From Lewinellaceae bacterium (lineage in GTDB: Bacteria; Bacteroidota; Bacteroidia; Chitinophagales; Saprospiraceae), in NCBI GenBank assembly GCA_020636075.1, contig JACJYO010000001.1, positions 434,001-498,000 of the forward strand: a stretch of 64,000 nt of DNA, in the 5' to 3' direction. Both the position numbers and the translations under genes were made by a program. The notes under the pieces were generated by a model. It made no database searches. It worked only from the letters and a program-made list of their open reading frames with translations, and was not told the origin of the DNA. Shown piece after piece: positions 45,462 through 53,427 of the stretch (position 1 is the first letter of the stretch; the number at the start of each line of letters is the position of its first letter).

Positions 45462-47451
45462 TTGGAGGCTACTTTCCAGCATTATTCTCCTCTTCTTGCC
45501 GCTGCTCCTGCAGGCACAGAACGAACAGCCCCAGGCAGCCAGCAGTACAGCGCAGTATATTCCCATTCCCGACACATTTCCGGTAGTATTCAGTTTCTCC
45601 ATTTCTCCGGAGGAAACGATGCCTGCCGACGATACCCTGCCCGATGCCGATTTTCGGATGTACGACCCGGCGCGCAGACCGCTGATCGATTGGGGAACCA
45701 CAGGCAACATTGGAGCGCCGGGCCGCCCATTGCTTTTTCAAAGTGAAGAACGCCGGGGTTTCGACGCCGGTTTCCACGGATTTGACTTGTACCAGCTTCG
45801 GCCTTCCGAGCTACAGTTTTTCCAAAACCCGCGCTCATTTACCGATTTGTATTTTTCCCAGGGCCGTATTCAGAATGACAACCTGCTCCGGGCACGTTTT
45901 TCCCGGACGTTTAGCGGCGGACTCAATTTTTCACTGCAATACCGCACATTCAATCACGCCGGCCAGTACCGGTATCAGGCAGTCAAACATACCTCCTTGG
46001 CTTTCGGTGTTTGGTATCCGGTGAATCCGCGATATGAGTTTTTTCTGGTTTATGCCCGAAACACCGATAAACAGCAGGAAAATGGCGGTGTGGTGCCCGG
46101 TACTACTTTTGGAAGTGGCCAGTTTAGTGGCCCGATCAATGCCGAAATTCAACTGGCTGACCAACAGGCATTGACCCGGCACGCCAATTGGTCGTTGCAC
46201 TGGACCCACCACCTGAAATTCACGGGCATACGGGATAGCAGTGCCGGCAAACGCGTTTTACGCGCTTCGCATACCGCTGAACTGAGTCGCCAGACGTATA
46301 AATTTTCAGATCCGGGCAGCAACCCCGGGCGGAACATCGGCTCTGATTCCTTGTATTTTGATACGTTTTTTGTAGACAAACGCGGCATCCGGAATTTCCT
46401 GGAGTATTACCTGCTCGACAACCGGTTTACATTGAACACGTTTAAATCCAAACGTCCCGGGAAACCTTCGGACGAGCTCGCACTTGGCCTGCGCCACAAG
46501 TTGTTCACCTTGAAACAGGAACCGTTGCAGGATTCGGTTATCTCGAACCTGTTTTTGACCAGCGATATCGTTTTTAAACCTTCCGACCGGTTTTCCGTGG
46601 ATGCACATGGTGCGCTCGGCGTGTTGAGCAATTTTGGTGAATACCAGGTGCAGGGCAACCTGTTGCTGGGTTTGGGTATTGCCGGAGAATTCCGCGCTTC
46701 GCTGCTCAGCCAGCGCTACCCGGCGCCCTGGCAGTTTCAGCGGCTTTACATCAGCAAGCGCCTCCTTTGGTCAAACGATTTTTCCAAGCCGGTCGAAACT
46801 ACGCTCTCTGCCAGCTATGCCTTGCCTAAAATCGGCTTTGAAGTGCAAGGAAAAACCCACCTGGTAAACAATTATTTGTACTACGACCAGAACGGCATTG
46901 CGGCTCAAACCGGTTCGCCGCTTCAAGTCGCCCAACTTATTTTACAGGAAAATCTGCGGCTGTGGCGATTTCGTTTTAACAATACCGTGGCCTTGCAACG
47001 GGCCAACCGCGACGATGTGTTGCGGCTCCCGAGCTGGTTTACCAAAAACAGTGTTTTCTATTCCGGGCCGCTGTTTAAAAAACGGATGCAGATTGAATTG
47101 GGTGTCGATTTTCGGCTGAACGGCGCTTTCATGGCGGATAGTTATCATCCGCTAACCGCCCAGTTTTACCTGCAGGATTCGGTGGAGGCCAAGCCCTACC
47201 CCTGGCTGGATGCCTTCGTTTCTTTCAAGGTGAAATCGTTCCGGTTTTTTGTGCGCTATGAAAACCTGGCTACTTTTTGGGATGGCCAAACGGCATTTTA
47301 CCAAACGGCAAATTACCCGCAACCTTTTGGTTCCTTCCGATTCGGCGTTGCCTGGCGATTTCTGGATGAAAATCAGGCGCAACCCGGGGCAAGCACACCA
47401 ACCGATCAAAGCACAAACCGGCCACAGGGGCCGGGCAGGACCACATTTTGA
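45454..47451 (+). CDS. Putative porin (Porin_10-like)
   Basis: A 665-residue outer-membrane protein. The frame is open from an ATG at 45286, but its first 56 codons translate repeat element D. The GTG at 45454 starts a regular signal peptide (VKNWRLLSSIILLFLPLLLQAQ), so it is preferred. The mature part (DTLPDADFRMYDPARRPLID, SELQFFQNPRSFTDLYFSQG) matches the Bacteroidota putative-porin family and continues as a long barrel (FSLQYRTFNHAGQYRYQ; SFRFGVAWRFLDE). A Thr/Pro/Gln-rich tail ends it. Substrate unknown. Element insertion may have altered its expression signals. Confidence 0.82.
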   Translation: MKNWRLLSSIILLFLPLLLQAQNEQPQAASSTAQYIPIPDTFPVVFSFSISPEETMPADDTLPDADFRMYDPARRPLIDWGTTGNIGAPGRPLLFQSEERRGFDAGFHGFDLYQLRPSELQFFQNPRSFTDLYFSQGRIQNDNLLRARFSRTFSGGLNFSLQYRTFNHAGQYRYQAVKHTSLAFGVWYPVNPRYEFFLVYARNTDKQQENGGVVPGTTFGSGQFSGPINAEIQLADQQALTRHANWSLHWTHHLKFTGIRDSSAGKRVLRASHTAELSRQTYKFSDPGSNPGRNIGSDSLYFDTFFVDKRGIRNFLEYYLLDNRFTLNTFKSKRPGKPSDELALGLRHKLFTLKQEPLQDSVISNLFLTSDIVFKPSDRFSVDAHGALGVLSNFGEYQVQGNLLLGLGIAGEFRASLLSQRYPAPWQFQRLYISKRLLWSNDFSKPVETTLSASYALPKIGFEVQGKTHLVNNYLYYDQNGIAAQTGSPLQVAQLILQENLRLWRFRFNNTVALQRANRDDVLRLPSWFTKNSVFYSGPLFKKRMQIELGVDFRLNGAFMADSYHPLTAQFYLQDSVEAKPYPWLDAFVSFKVKSFRFFVRYENLATFWDGQTAFYQTANYPQPFGSFRFGVAWRFLDENQAQPGASTPTDQSTNRPQGPGRTTF

Positions 47452-47490
47452 TCAACAAGATTTTCTTTAGAAAAAACTGAAACCGCGGGA

Positions 47491-48558
47491 TCAATCCTGT
47501 GCGGCTCCTGACAAAATCGCCTCAATATCGACCAGCAGTTTTTTGCCTTCTTCCGAAAATTTGGCGTTAGCATCAGGCCTGTTTTTTTCCCGCATCACGA
47601 AACCAAAGTTGTCGGCAAGCACCTCGTCCGGGTGGATGATGTAGCCGGTATTGTCTTTGATCTGGCGGAAAAAATCGGGCAATTCGCGCAGGTTGAGCGT
47701 ACTGCTGTAACCATCATCCTTGGTGATGACCTGCCACTTTCCATCGGCTGTTTGTTGAATCTGGTACAGGTTAAATTCAACGTAAGCGAAAAAGGTATAG
47801 CGCCCCTCCTTGTATCCCACATGACTGGAATAAAGTACCGGAATGGCGTCGATTGAACTACCGTCGTCCAGTGTCAGGGTAATGCGCTGCGCAAAATCAA
47901 CGCCATCAGGGTTGTAAAGCACGCGGGCGGCCAGGCCCTCCGGTACTTCCAGATTTTGCAATCCGATATCTTCAAAGCCGATGAGTTTGTACAATTGGCG
48001 CCGTTTTTCAGGGTTCAGGCGGCTGTACACGTGGAAAAGTTCGTGGTAAATCGTGCTTTCCAGCGTGGCGGAGTTGGATGGCACCAAAGCGTCTTCCGGG
48101 ATAACGATTGTATTTTCCCGGGTATAATACACCGACCGGCCGTAGTGTTTTCCCTTGGTTTTTATGAGGATCAGGGTGTCCGGGAAAATGTTGTTGGAAA
48201 CCTGCTGGCAGGTTTTAAAAACCGATTGCACAATGGATGAGGTGCGCCGGGCTTCTTCTTCAGAAAAGGCTTCAACATCGCGGCGCAGGTAGTCCATAAA
48301 TTCGGGAAGCAGATCTTCCCGGGTTTGTCCGTCCTTGAGCGGCTTTTTTATTTGAATGGACATTTCAGAAGCCGTAACCAGTTCAAAAAAGCGATCTGTT
48401 TTGTCCTGAAGCAACACCTGAGCCGAACCGGCGCTATCCAGCAAAATCAGGGTATGGTTTTCATCAAGGATAACCGTTTGCGTCGGAACAGGCTGGTGCG
48501 CCGTACAGGAAAAGGCCCATGTAAGGGCAATCAACAGGGAAGAAATGAATTTGAACAT
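47491..48558 (-). CDS. HExxH lipoprotein, putative metallopeptidase
   Basis: A 355-residue lipoprotein (lipobox AFSC near residue 17). The motif STIYHELFHVYSRLNPEKRR is an HExxH zinc site near residue 169, and a Glu in HPDEVLADNFGF near 315 could be the third ligand, as in gluzincins. No named family is recognised. A promoter directly upstream fits the Bacteroidota consensus. It is convergent with the porin gene; 39 bp separate the stops. Confidence 0.75.
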   Translation of the reverse strand: MFKFISSLLIALTWAFSCTAHQPVPTQTVILDENHTLILLDSAGSAQVLLQDKTDRFFELVTASEMSIQIKKPLKDGQTREDLLPEFMDYLRRDVEAFSEEEARRTSSIVQSVFKTCQQVSNNIFPDTLILIKTKGKHYGRSVYYTRENTIVIPEDALVPSNSATLESTIYHELFHVYSRLNPEKRRQLYKLIGFEDIGLQNLEVPEGLAARVLYNPDGVDFAQRITLTLDDGSSIDAIPVLYSSHVGYKEGRYTFFAYVEFNLYQIQQTADGKWQVITKDDGYSSTLNLRELPDFFRQIKDNTGYIIHPDEVLADNFGFVMREKNRPDANAKFSEEGKKLLVDIEAILSGAAQD

Positions 48559-48581
48559 GCTTGTTTTTTTGAAAAAGAGGA

Positions 48582-48612
48582 CAAAATCAGGGTTAAAAAT
48601 CCCGCTTGCAAA
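48582..48612 (-). promoter_or_regulatory. Bacteroidota-type promoter of the HExxH lipoprotein
   Basis: On the minus strand, TTTG (48612-48609), a 19-nt spacer and TGATTTTG (48589-48582) match TTTG / TAnnTTTG with one mismatch. The ATG at 48558 is 24 nt downstream. Confidence 0.6.
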
Positions 48613-48663
48613 ACCATTAACCGGTATTCTTAGACCAACGACGAAAAATATTGTGCCGGAAGG

Positions 48664-49362
48664 TTAATCCAACTGTTTTAACAATTCGCGCACCAGCTTC
48701 GGCACACCAGAGCTGGCAGGCTCAGCCAAAACGGTCAGGTTGGGCATTTGTTGTAATTCCCAGTTCAATTGGGGGTTTGGGTCCACGTAATAATAAGGGA
48801 TATGCTGCGGCGCATAAGCCATCAGGCCGGCTGCCGGGTAAACTTGCAATGAAGTGCCGATAATCAGGAAAACAGCGGCTTCAGAAGCCAGTTGCGCCGC
48901 GGGGAGCAGCATTGGCACTTCTTCGCCAAACCATACGATATGCGGACGCAATTGAAAGCCCCGGTCGCAACAGTCGCCGAGCAGTACATCGTCCATCCGG
49001 TCATATATCAGGTCTGGATGACCTTCGGAGCGCACTTTTCGAAGTTCTCCGTGCAAATGCAGCACCTGACGGCTGCCTGCGCGTTCGTGCAGATCGTCCA
49101 CATTTTGGGTGATCACGTGTACATCGAAAGCTTGCTCCAGATCGACCAGGGCCGTATGACCGGGATTCGGATCTACGGTGTGCAGCTGTTGTCGACGCTG
49201 ATTGTAGAATCGCAACACCAGTTCCGGATCGCGCCGCCATGCCTGTGGAGTAGCTACATCCTCGATGCGGTATTGCTCCCATAGGCCCCCGGAATCCCGG
49301 AAGGTGCTGATCCCGCTTTCTGCCGAAATCCCGGCGCCGGTGAGGACGATCAGTTTTTTCAT
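48664..49362 (-). CDS. cobB: Sirtuin NAD-dependent deacylase (zinc ribbon lost)
   Basis: A 232-residue Sir2-family enzyme that removes acyl groups from lysines using NAD. Visible: LTGAGISAESGISTFR (NAD-binding), VITQNVDDLHERAG, catalytic His in LHLHGELRK, HIVWFGEEVPM and IIGTSLQVYPAAGL. A Tyr and an Arg in RFYNQRRQQL fit the class III (desuccinylase/deacetylase) pattern. The two CxxC zinc pairs between HGELRK and HIVWFGE are absent; only GDCCDRG remains. The gene starts 3 bp after the upstream methyltransferase stop, so the two are probably one operon. Confidence 0.92.
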   Translation of the reverse strand: MKKLIVLTGAGISAESGISTFRDSGGLWEQYRIEDVATPQAWRRDPELVLRFYNQRRQQLHTVDPNPGHTALVDLEQAFDVHVITQNVDDLHERAGSRQVLHLHGELRKVRSEGHPDLIYDRMDDVLLGDCCDRGFQLRPHIVWFGEEVPMLLPAAQLASEAAVFLIIGTSLQVYPAAGLMAYAPQHIPYYYVDPNPQLNWELQQMPNLTVLAEPASSGVPKLVRELLKQLD

Positions 49363-49365
49363 AGT

Positions 49366-50157
49366 TTACGGTTTCCGGGCACGCAAGGAATACACCATCG
49401 GAATTTTGTCTTCCAGCCCCTGAATACGGTAATTCCCGTCGGGTCCTTGTACTGTTTTATCAAAGCAGTCGTAAGGTGAGTAGGGATATTCGTTTAAAAA
49501 TTCCAGTTGCAGGCCCTGGCGCAGCAGGGCATTGATCACTTCGCTCAGACTGTGATTCCAACCATATTCTTTGTATTGCAGGTCGGCGTAGCGATCGGCA
49601 TAAGTCCCAGTTTGCTCGGTTTCGATGACGCCGGCATTGTGGTAGGCATATTTGATGAATTCCATTTTTTCGTCGAGCATCCAGATCACAGGATGGAATT
49701 CCGCCAGGTAAAAAACGCCGCCATTTTTGAGAAAATGGGCGATCACTTTAGCCCAGGGTTCCAGATCCGGCAGCCAACCTACTACGCCGTAGGAAGTAAA
49801 AACAATATCGAACTGCCCGTCCAAATGCTGTGGCAGGTCATACACATTGCAACAGACAAAGCGGGCATCCAGGCCGGCTTCGAGGGCCAGCTGGCGGGCA
49901 TAGTCGATGGCGTTTTCTGAAAGGTCACAGCCGGTCACCTGTGCACCAAGCCGGGCCCAGGAAAGAGTATCCTGCCCGAAATGGCATTGGAGATGCAGCA
50001 GCGATTTGCCGTGGACATCGCCGAGTTCGCGCAATTCAATGTCACCCAGGCTGGATTTGCCTTTTTTCCAGGCCTCTACATTGTAGAATTCGGAGTTTTT
50101 GTGGACCTCGGTGCGCAGGTTCCAGGCCTGGCGGTTAGCGTCGATATAGTCTTGCAT
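49366..50157 (-). CDS. Class I SAM-dependent methyltransferase
   Basis: A 263-residue cytoplasmic enzyme. Motif I is LLHLQCHFGQDTLSWARLGA (about 53-72), with GCDLSENAIDYARQLA and FDIVFTSYGVVGWLPDL following, and a C-terminal beta region ending IPMVYSLRARKP. Small-molecule methyltransferases of this type are common in Bacteroidota; the substrate is unknown. It leads the pair with the sirtuin. No clear promoter octamer was found upstream. Confidence 0.88.
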   Translation of the reverse strand: MQDYIDANRQAWNLRTEVHKNSEFYNVEAWKKGKSSLGDIELRELGDVHGKSLLHLQCHFGQDTLSWARLGAQVTGCDLSENAIDYARQLALEAGLDARFVCCNVYDLPQHLDGQFDIVFTSYGVVGWLPDLEPWAKVIAHFLKNGGVFYLAEFHPVIWMLDEKMEFIKYAYHNAGVIETEQTGTYADRYADLQYKEYGWNHSLSEVINALLRQGLQLEFLNEYPYSPYDCFDKTVQGPDGNYRIQGLEDKIPMVYSLRARKP

Positions 50158-50227
50158 AAAATCGTGTTGTTCCGGTTAACCCTGATTATGACCAATCTTT
50201 ATGGAGACGGGTGTTTTAATTTTTTTT

Positions 50228-50301
50228 GACAGGATCGACATGATTTTACAGGCTCAACGGTCTTTGGCCGTTGAGCCTGTTCTATTCTGGTTATCCTTGT
50301 C
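50228..50301. repeat. GACAGGATC-type dispersed repeat, copy 2
   Basis: It starts GACAGGATCGACATGATTTT and ends ..CCTTGTC like copy 1 at 33245. The inner hairpin is a perfect 13-bp stem (ACAGGCTCAACGG / CCGTTGAGCCTGT). The 228-bp gap 50158-50385 holds only this repeat. Confidence 0.8.
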
Positions 50302-50385
50302 TGTTTTTTTGCACGGTCAAAGCTTGGGTTTGTGAAATTTTGAAAGGAAAATTGCTCTACACAACACCAAACATTCCAAAAAAAT

Positions 50386-52545
50386 TCAATGCGCCAGTGC
50401 TTGTGCCTGAATCATCTGCCGGGCGCCCCCCACCGGGGCAAACGACACTTTAAGGCCGGAGGCACCGCCGCTGTTAAAATAGAGCAGTTGCATTTGATGC
50501 CAGCCTTGCTGCAAGTTGGCATAGCCGGAAGCCTCCAACATTCCGTGGTCGCCGCTGTTATCGACCACCAACTGGCCGTCGATCAGGAGTTGGCTGCCGT
50601 CGTCCGATTCCAGAAAAAACTGGTGGCCATAAGTCTGCGGGATGTAGATGTAGCCTTTCCAGATCATACCGCAACGGTCGGTTTTGCAAATGGGATCCAG
50701 ATCAAAATTGGAGACAACAGCATTTTTCAATACCGACGCATACTGGAGTGTCCGCATGTCATATTGATCCGTTTGCACCACACTTAAATTCAAACCGGCT
50801 TGTGGTTGCCGGAACATAGACAAATTGGGCATGAGCGGAAACTGTCGAACTACTGCCGTATCAACCTTGCTTGCCAGCACACCATCTTTAAACGCGCGGG
50901 CCCGAATCGTGCGCGTTTCATTGAACATCGTTGGCTGGGTAAAGGCCATGGATTTGTCGGTTGGCTCCGAGCCATCCACCGTATACCGGATGGTAGCGCC
51001 AGGCGTGGAACAGGTCATGGAAACGATGGGGCGCATGGTCTGGGGTTCGTAGTTGACCTGGATTTCTGGTCGGGCAACAAAAGCGCCGTAATTGGCAATC
51101 TTCAAGGCGAAGGCCTGGGGAGATTTAAACGTATTCACATCGAACCCGGGAAGGTAAACGATGGTGTTGCGCCCTACCACATCCGTACGGAGGCGTTGTT
51201 TGGTTGTTAGGAAACTCACGTCTGCATTACGCGGCAGTTGAATGTCTTTCAACACAATCCGGTTGTCGGAGGGATATTTAGGAAAAATGGCATAGAGCGT
51301 ATTCATTTTGGGATTGTAGGTATAAAAAACTTCCTTGACGGCGAAGCCGGGGTCGGGCTCCAGGGTTTGTTTTACGAGCAGGTCAATGCCGGATTCCCGG
51401 GCTGTGGTGCGGTCAATTTTATAATCCTGTTTTCCATCGCTCCACTGGTACGGAATCCGCCAGCGCCGGGTATTGTAAATCGCCTCGCCGTTGATTTCCA
51501 GCCATTTGCCGATATCCAACAGGCGTTCCTGCATGATTGGTGGAATTTTCCCATGTCCATCGGGGCCAATATCGAGCAGCAGATTACCACCACGGGAAAC
51601 CTTGTCGATCAAATGTACGATCAGGGCTTGCGAAGAATTATAGTCCTGAGCATCTTCGGCACGGTTGTACCCATAGGAAGCGCCCATACCGCGGCTTTCT
51701 TCCCAGGGATGGTTTTCAAAATCAACATTGGGCTCGTATTCCGGTGTGTACACGCCGCCGTGGTTGAACCGCACCCCACTCCCCCACCGGTCATTTACAA
51801 CGACCTGTTCACGCACAGGGCTTTGATTGTAGAGCCAGGCCAGGAATTGTTGCGAGCGCCAGGTTTCCGGTGTTTCCTCCCAATCTCCGTCGGCCCAGAG
51901 CACCCAGGGCTGGTATTGGGTTACCAGATCGTGGAGTTGGGGCAAAGTATGTTCGTAGGCAAACCGGTTGTGGTCAAATTTCCACAGGGGGTTATACCAT
52001 TCGTACAGGGAGTAGTACAAACCCGGTTTGACCGTTGTTTTGCGCAGTGCGGCCATAAGGTCGCCTACCAGATCGCGGCGCGGGCCGGTCGACATGGCAT
52101 TCCAGGGGAAACGCCAGGTTTGGTCGGCAGTAGCGCTGGGCCACAAACAAAAACCATCGTGGTGTTTAGCCGTGAGTACAACGTATTTGGCGCCGGCTTT
52201 TTCAAACAAACTGGCCCAGGCATCGGGTTCAAACAGCTCGGCATGAAAATCATTTGCCAAATCGTAATAGCTGCGATTGCCGAAGTTTTTCAAGTGATAA
52301 TCGCGCACCAGACCGTTGTGCGCGTTCGATTCCAGCGATTGCTGGTACCATTCGGCATAATTTCCTTTGGCGGTAAAAGCCGGAACAGAATACACCCCCC
52401 AGTGAATAAAAATGCCAAATTTAGCATCGAGCCACCACTCGGGTGTAGGCCGGGTGTCGAGCGAAGCCCATTCCGGTTGGTAATTCTGCGCAATGGAGCG
52501 AATACATAATGTTATGAAGATCAGGAAGATGAACTGTCGTTTCAT
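50386..52545 (-). CDS. Secreted alpha-L-fucosidase (GH29) with chitobiase-C-like and PA14 domains
   Basis: A 719-residue exported glycosidase that hydrolyses alpha-L-fucosides. The signal peptide ends SIAQ. The GH29 barrel (about 22-350) shows WWLDAKFGIFIHWGVYSVPAF, YVVLTAKHHDGFCLWPS, QPWVLWADGDWEE (nucleophile Asp in the WADGD region) and LLLDIGPDGHGKIPP. A beta domain (about 490-565; ATIRYTVDGSEPTDKS) of chitobiase-C type and a PA14-type domain (about 600-712; HQFFLESDDGSQLLIDGQLV) follow. There is no T9SS tail. No SusCD pair or regulator is adjacent, so it stands alone. Confidence 0.92.
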   Translation of the reverse strand: MKRQFIFLIFITLCIRSIAQNYQPEWASLDTRPTPEWWLDAKFGIFIHWGVYSVPAFTAKGNYAEWYQQSLESNAHNGLVRDYHLKNFGNRSYYDLANDFHAELFEPDAWASLFEKAGAKYVVLTAKHHDGFCLWPSATADQTWRFPWNAMSTGPRRDLVGDLMAALRKTTVKPGLYYSLYEWYNPLWKFDHNRFAYEHTLPQLHDLVTQYQPWVLWADGDWEETPETWRSQQFLAWLYNQSPVREQVVVNDRWGSGVRFNHGGVYTPEYEPNVDFENHPWEESRGMGASYGYNRAEDAQDYNSSQALIVHLIDKVSRGGNLLLDIGPDGHGKIPPIMQERLLDIGKWLEINGEAIYNTRRWRIPYQWSDGKQDYKIDRTTARESGIDLLVKQTLEPDPGFAVKEVFYTYNPKMNTLYAIFPKYPSDNRIVLKDIQLPRNADVSFLTTKQRLRTDVVGRNTIVYLPGFDVNTFKSPQAFALKIANYGAFVARPEIQVNYEPQTMRPIVSMTCSTPGATIRYTVDGSEPTDKSMAFTQPTMFNETRTIRARAFKDGVLASKVDTAVVRQFPLMPNLSMFRQPQAGLNLSVVQTDQYDMRTLQYASVLKNAVVSNFDLDPICKTDRCGMIWKGYIYIPQTYGHQFFLESDDGSQLLIDGQLVVDNSGDHGMLEASGYANLQQGWHQMQLLYFNSGGASGLKVSFAPVGGARQMIQAQALAH

Positions 52546-52571
52546 GGTCTGGATTTTAGTTTGCTATTTGG

Positions 52572-52579
52572 CAAATGTA
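52572..52579 (-). promoter_or_regulatory. -7 element of the fucosidase gene
   Basis: On the minus strand TACATTTG is an exact TAnnTTTG match 26 nt before the ATG at 52545, with TTTA 21 nt upstream of it as a weak -33. Confidence 0.5.
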
Positions 52580-52621
52580 ATGCGGGATTAACAGGGTTAC
52601 TAAAAAAATTGCCGTCATCTG

Positions 52622-52653
52622 TTTGGCCTCTCCCGTGATTTGATTTAAATTTG
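52622..52653 (+). promoter_or_regulatory. Canonical Bacteroidota promoter upstream of a probable small RNA
   Basis: TTTG (52622-52625), a 20-nt spacer and TAAATTTG (52646-52653) match the consensus exactly at all fixed positions. Transcription would start near 52659 and meet an intrinsic terminator about 150 nt later. Confidence 0.7.
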
Positions 52654-52658
52654 TTGTA

Positions 52659-52812
52659 TCAGTACATTAATACAATTATCTCCGCCTACTCAATTTTTAC
52701 TAAAATGATAACTACTTACGAAAATGCGGGATGATTGATCGCATGAACTGATGGAACAAAAAACAACACCAACAAGGGGCGCTTCTCTAAAGAGAGAGCG
52801 TCCTTTTTTATT
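52659..52812 (+). ncRNA. Candidate small RNA or leader transcript
   Basis: This stretch lies between an exact-consensus promoter and a hairpin-plus-T-run terminator. It contains no gene-sized frame, only a 9-codon frame (52705-52734) and the start of a 28-codon frame (52751-52837). The expected transcript is about 150 nt. It may be an independent small RNA or a terminated leader of the downstream synthase gene. No known RNA family is recognised. Confidence 0.5.
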
Positions 52813-52815
52813 TTT
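52774..52815 (+). terminator. Intrinsic terminator of the candidate small RNA
   Basis: AAGG..CGCT.CTCT (52774-52788) pairs with AGAGAGCG.CCTT (52793-52805) in a 12-bp stem with small bulges and a 4-nt loop, followed by TTTTATTTTTG. The last part, TATTTTTG (52809-52816), also matches the -7 consensus and may start transcription of the next gene. Confidence 0.65.
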
Positions 52816-52837
52816 GCCGCCCACTTGGACTCGATAA

Positions 52838-53419
52838 ATGCGCTATTTCCTGATTTACAAGCCCTATGGTATGCTTTCGCAATTTACCCCGGAAGCAGCC
52901 GACCAGCAAACCCTGGCGGATCTGAATTATGTATTTCCAGGGGATGTTTACCCGGTTGGCCGGTTAGACGCCGATAGCGAAGGGTTACTGCTGTTGACGA
53001 ACGACAAACGGGTTAATCAGCGCTTGCTTCAGCCTAATGAGGCACACGAACGCCGGTATTGGGTACAAGTAGAGGGCATTCCGACGACAGCGGCTCAGGC
53101 GCAGTTAGCGGCGGGTGTTTCAATTCGGTTAAAGGGCAAGGTATACCAAACACGCCCTGCAGTTGTATCGTTGTTTTCCGAGTCGCCGGTATTACCGAAG
53201 CGCATCCCTCCTGTGCGCTTCCGCAAGACGGTACCCGATAGTTGGTTAGAGTTGCGCCTTACGGAAGGAAAAAACCGGCAGGTTCGGCGTATGTGCGCAG
53301 CAGTTGGATACCCTGTATTGCGATTGGTACGGGTGGGAATAGGGAAAATCGAGCTGGGCCAACTCCAACCGGGAGACGTCATCGAAATAGATCAGAAGGC
53401 AGTCTACGAATTATTTTAA
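52838..53419 (+). CDS. rluE: Pseudouridine synthase, RsuA/RluE family
   Basis: A 193-residue cytoplasmic RNA-modifying enzyme without an S4 domain, as in RluE. Catalytic motif YPVGRLDADSEGLLLLTND has the Asp near residue 47; LTEGKNRQVRRMCAAVGYPV and LVRVGIGKIELG are the typical C-terminal signatures. By family it converts one uridine of 23S rRNA; the exact site is inference. A TATTTTTG octamer lies 22 nt before the ATG. The upstream region holds a separate promoter and terminator. Confidence 0.9.
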   Translation: MRYFLIYKPYGMLSQFTPEAADQQTLADLNYVFPGDVYPVGRLDADSEGLLLLTNDKRVNQRLLQPNEAHERRYWVQVEGIPTTAAQAQLAAGVSIRLKGKVYQTRPAVVSLFSESPVLPKRIPPVRFRKTVPDSWLELRLTEGKNRQVRRMCAAVGYPVLRLVRVGIGKIELGQLQPGDVIEIDQKAVYELF

Positions 53420-53427
53420 AGACAGCT

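Noticed and set aside
51238..52509. 423-residue open frame opposite the fucosidase
   Set aside because: The GH29 motifs lie on the other strand; this frame has no family-like sequence.
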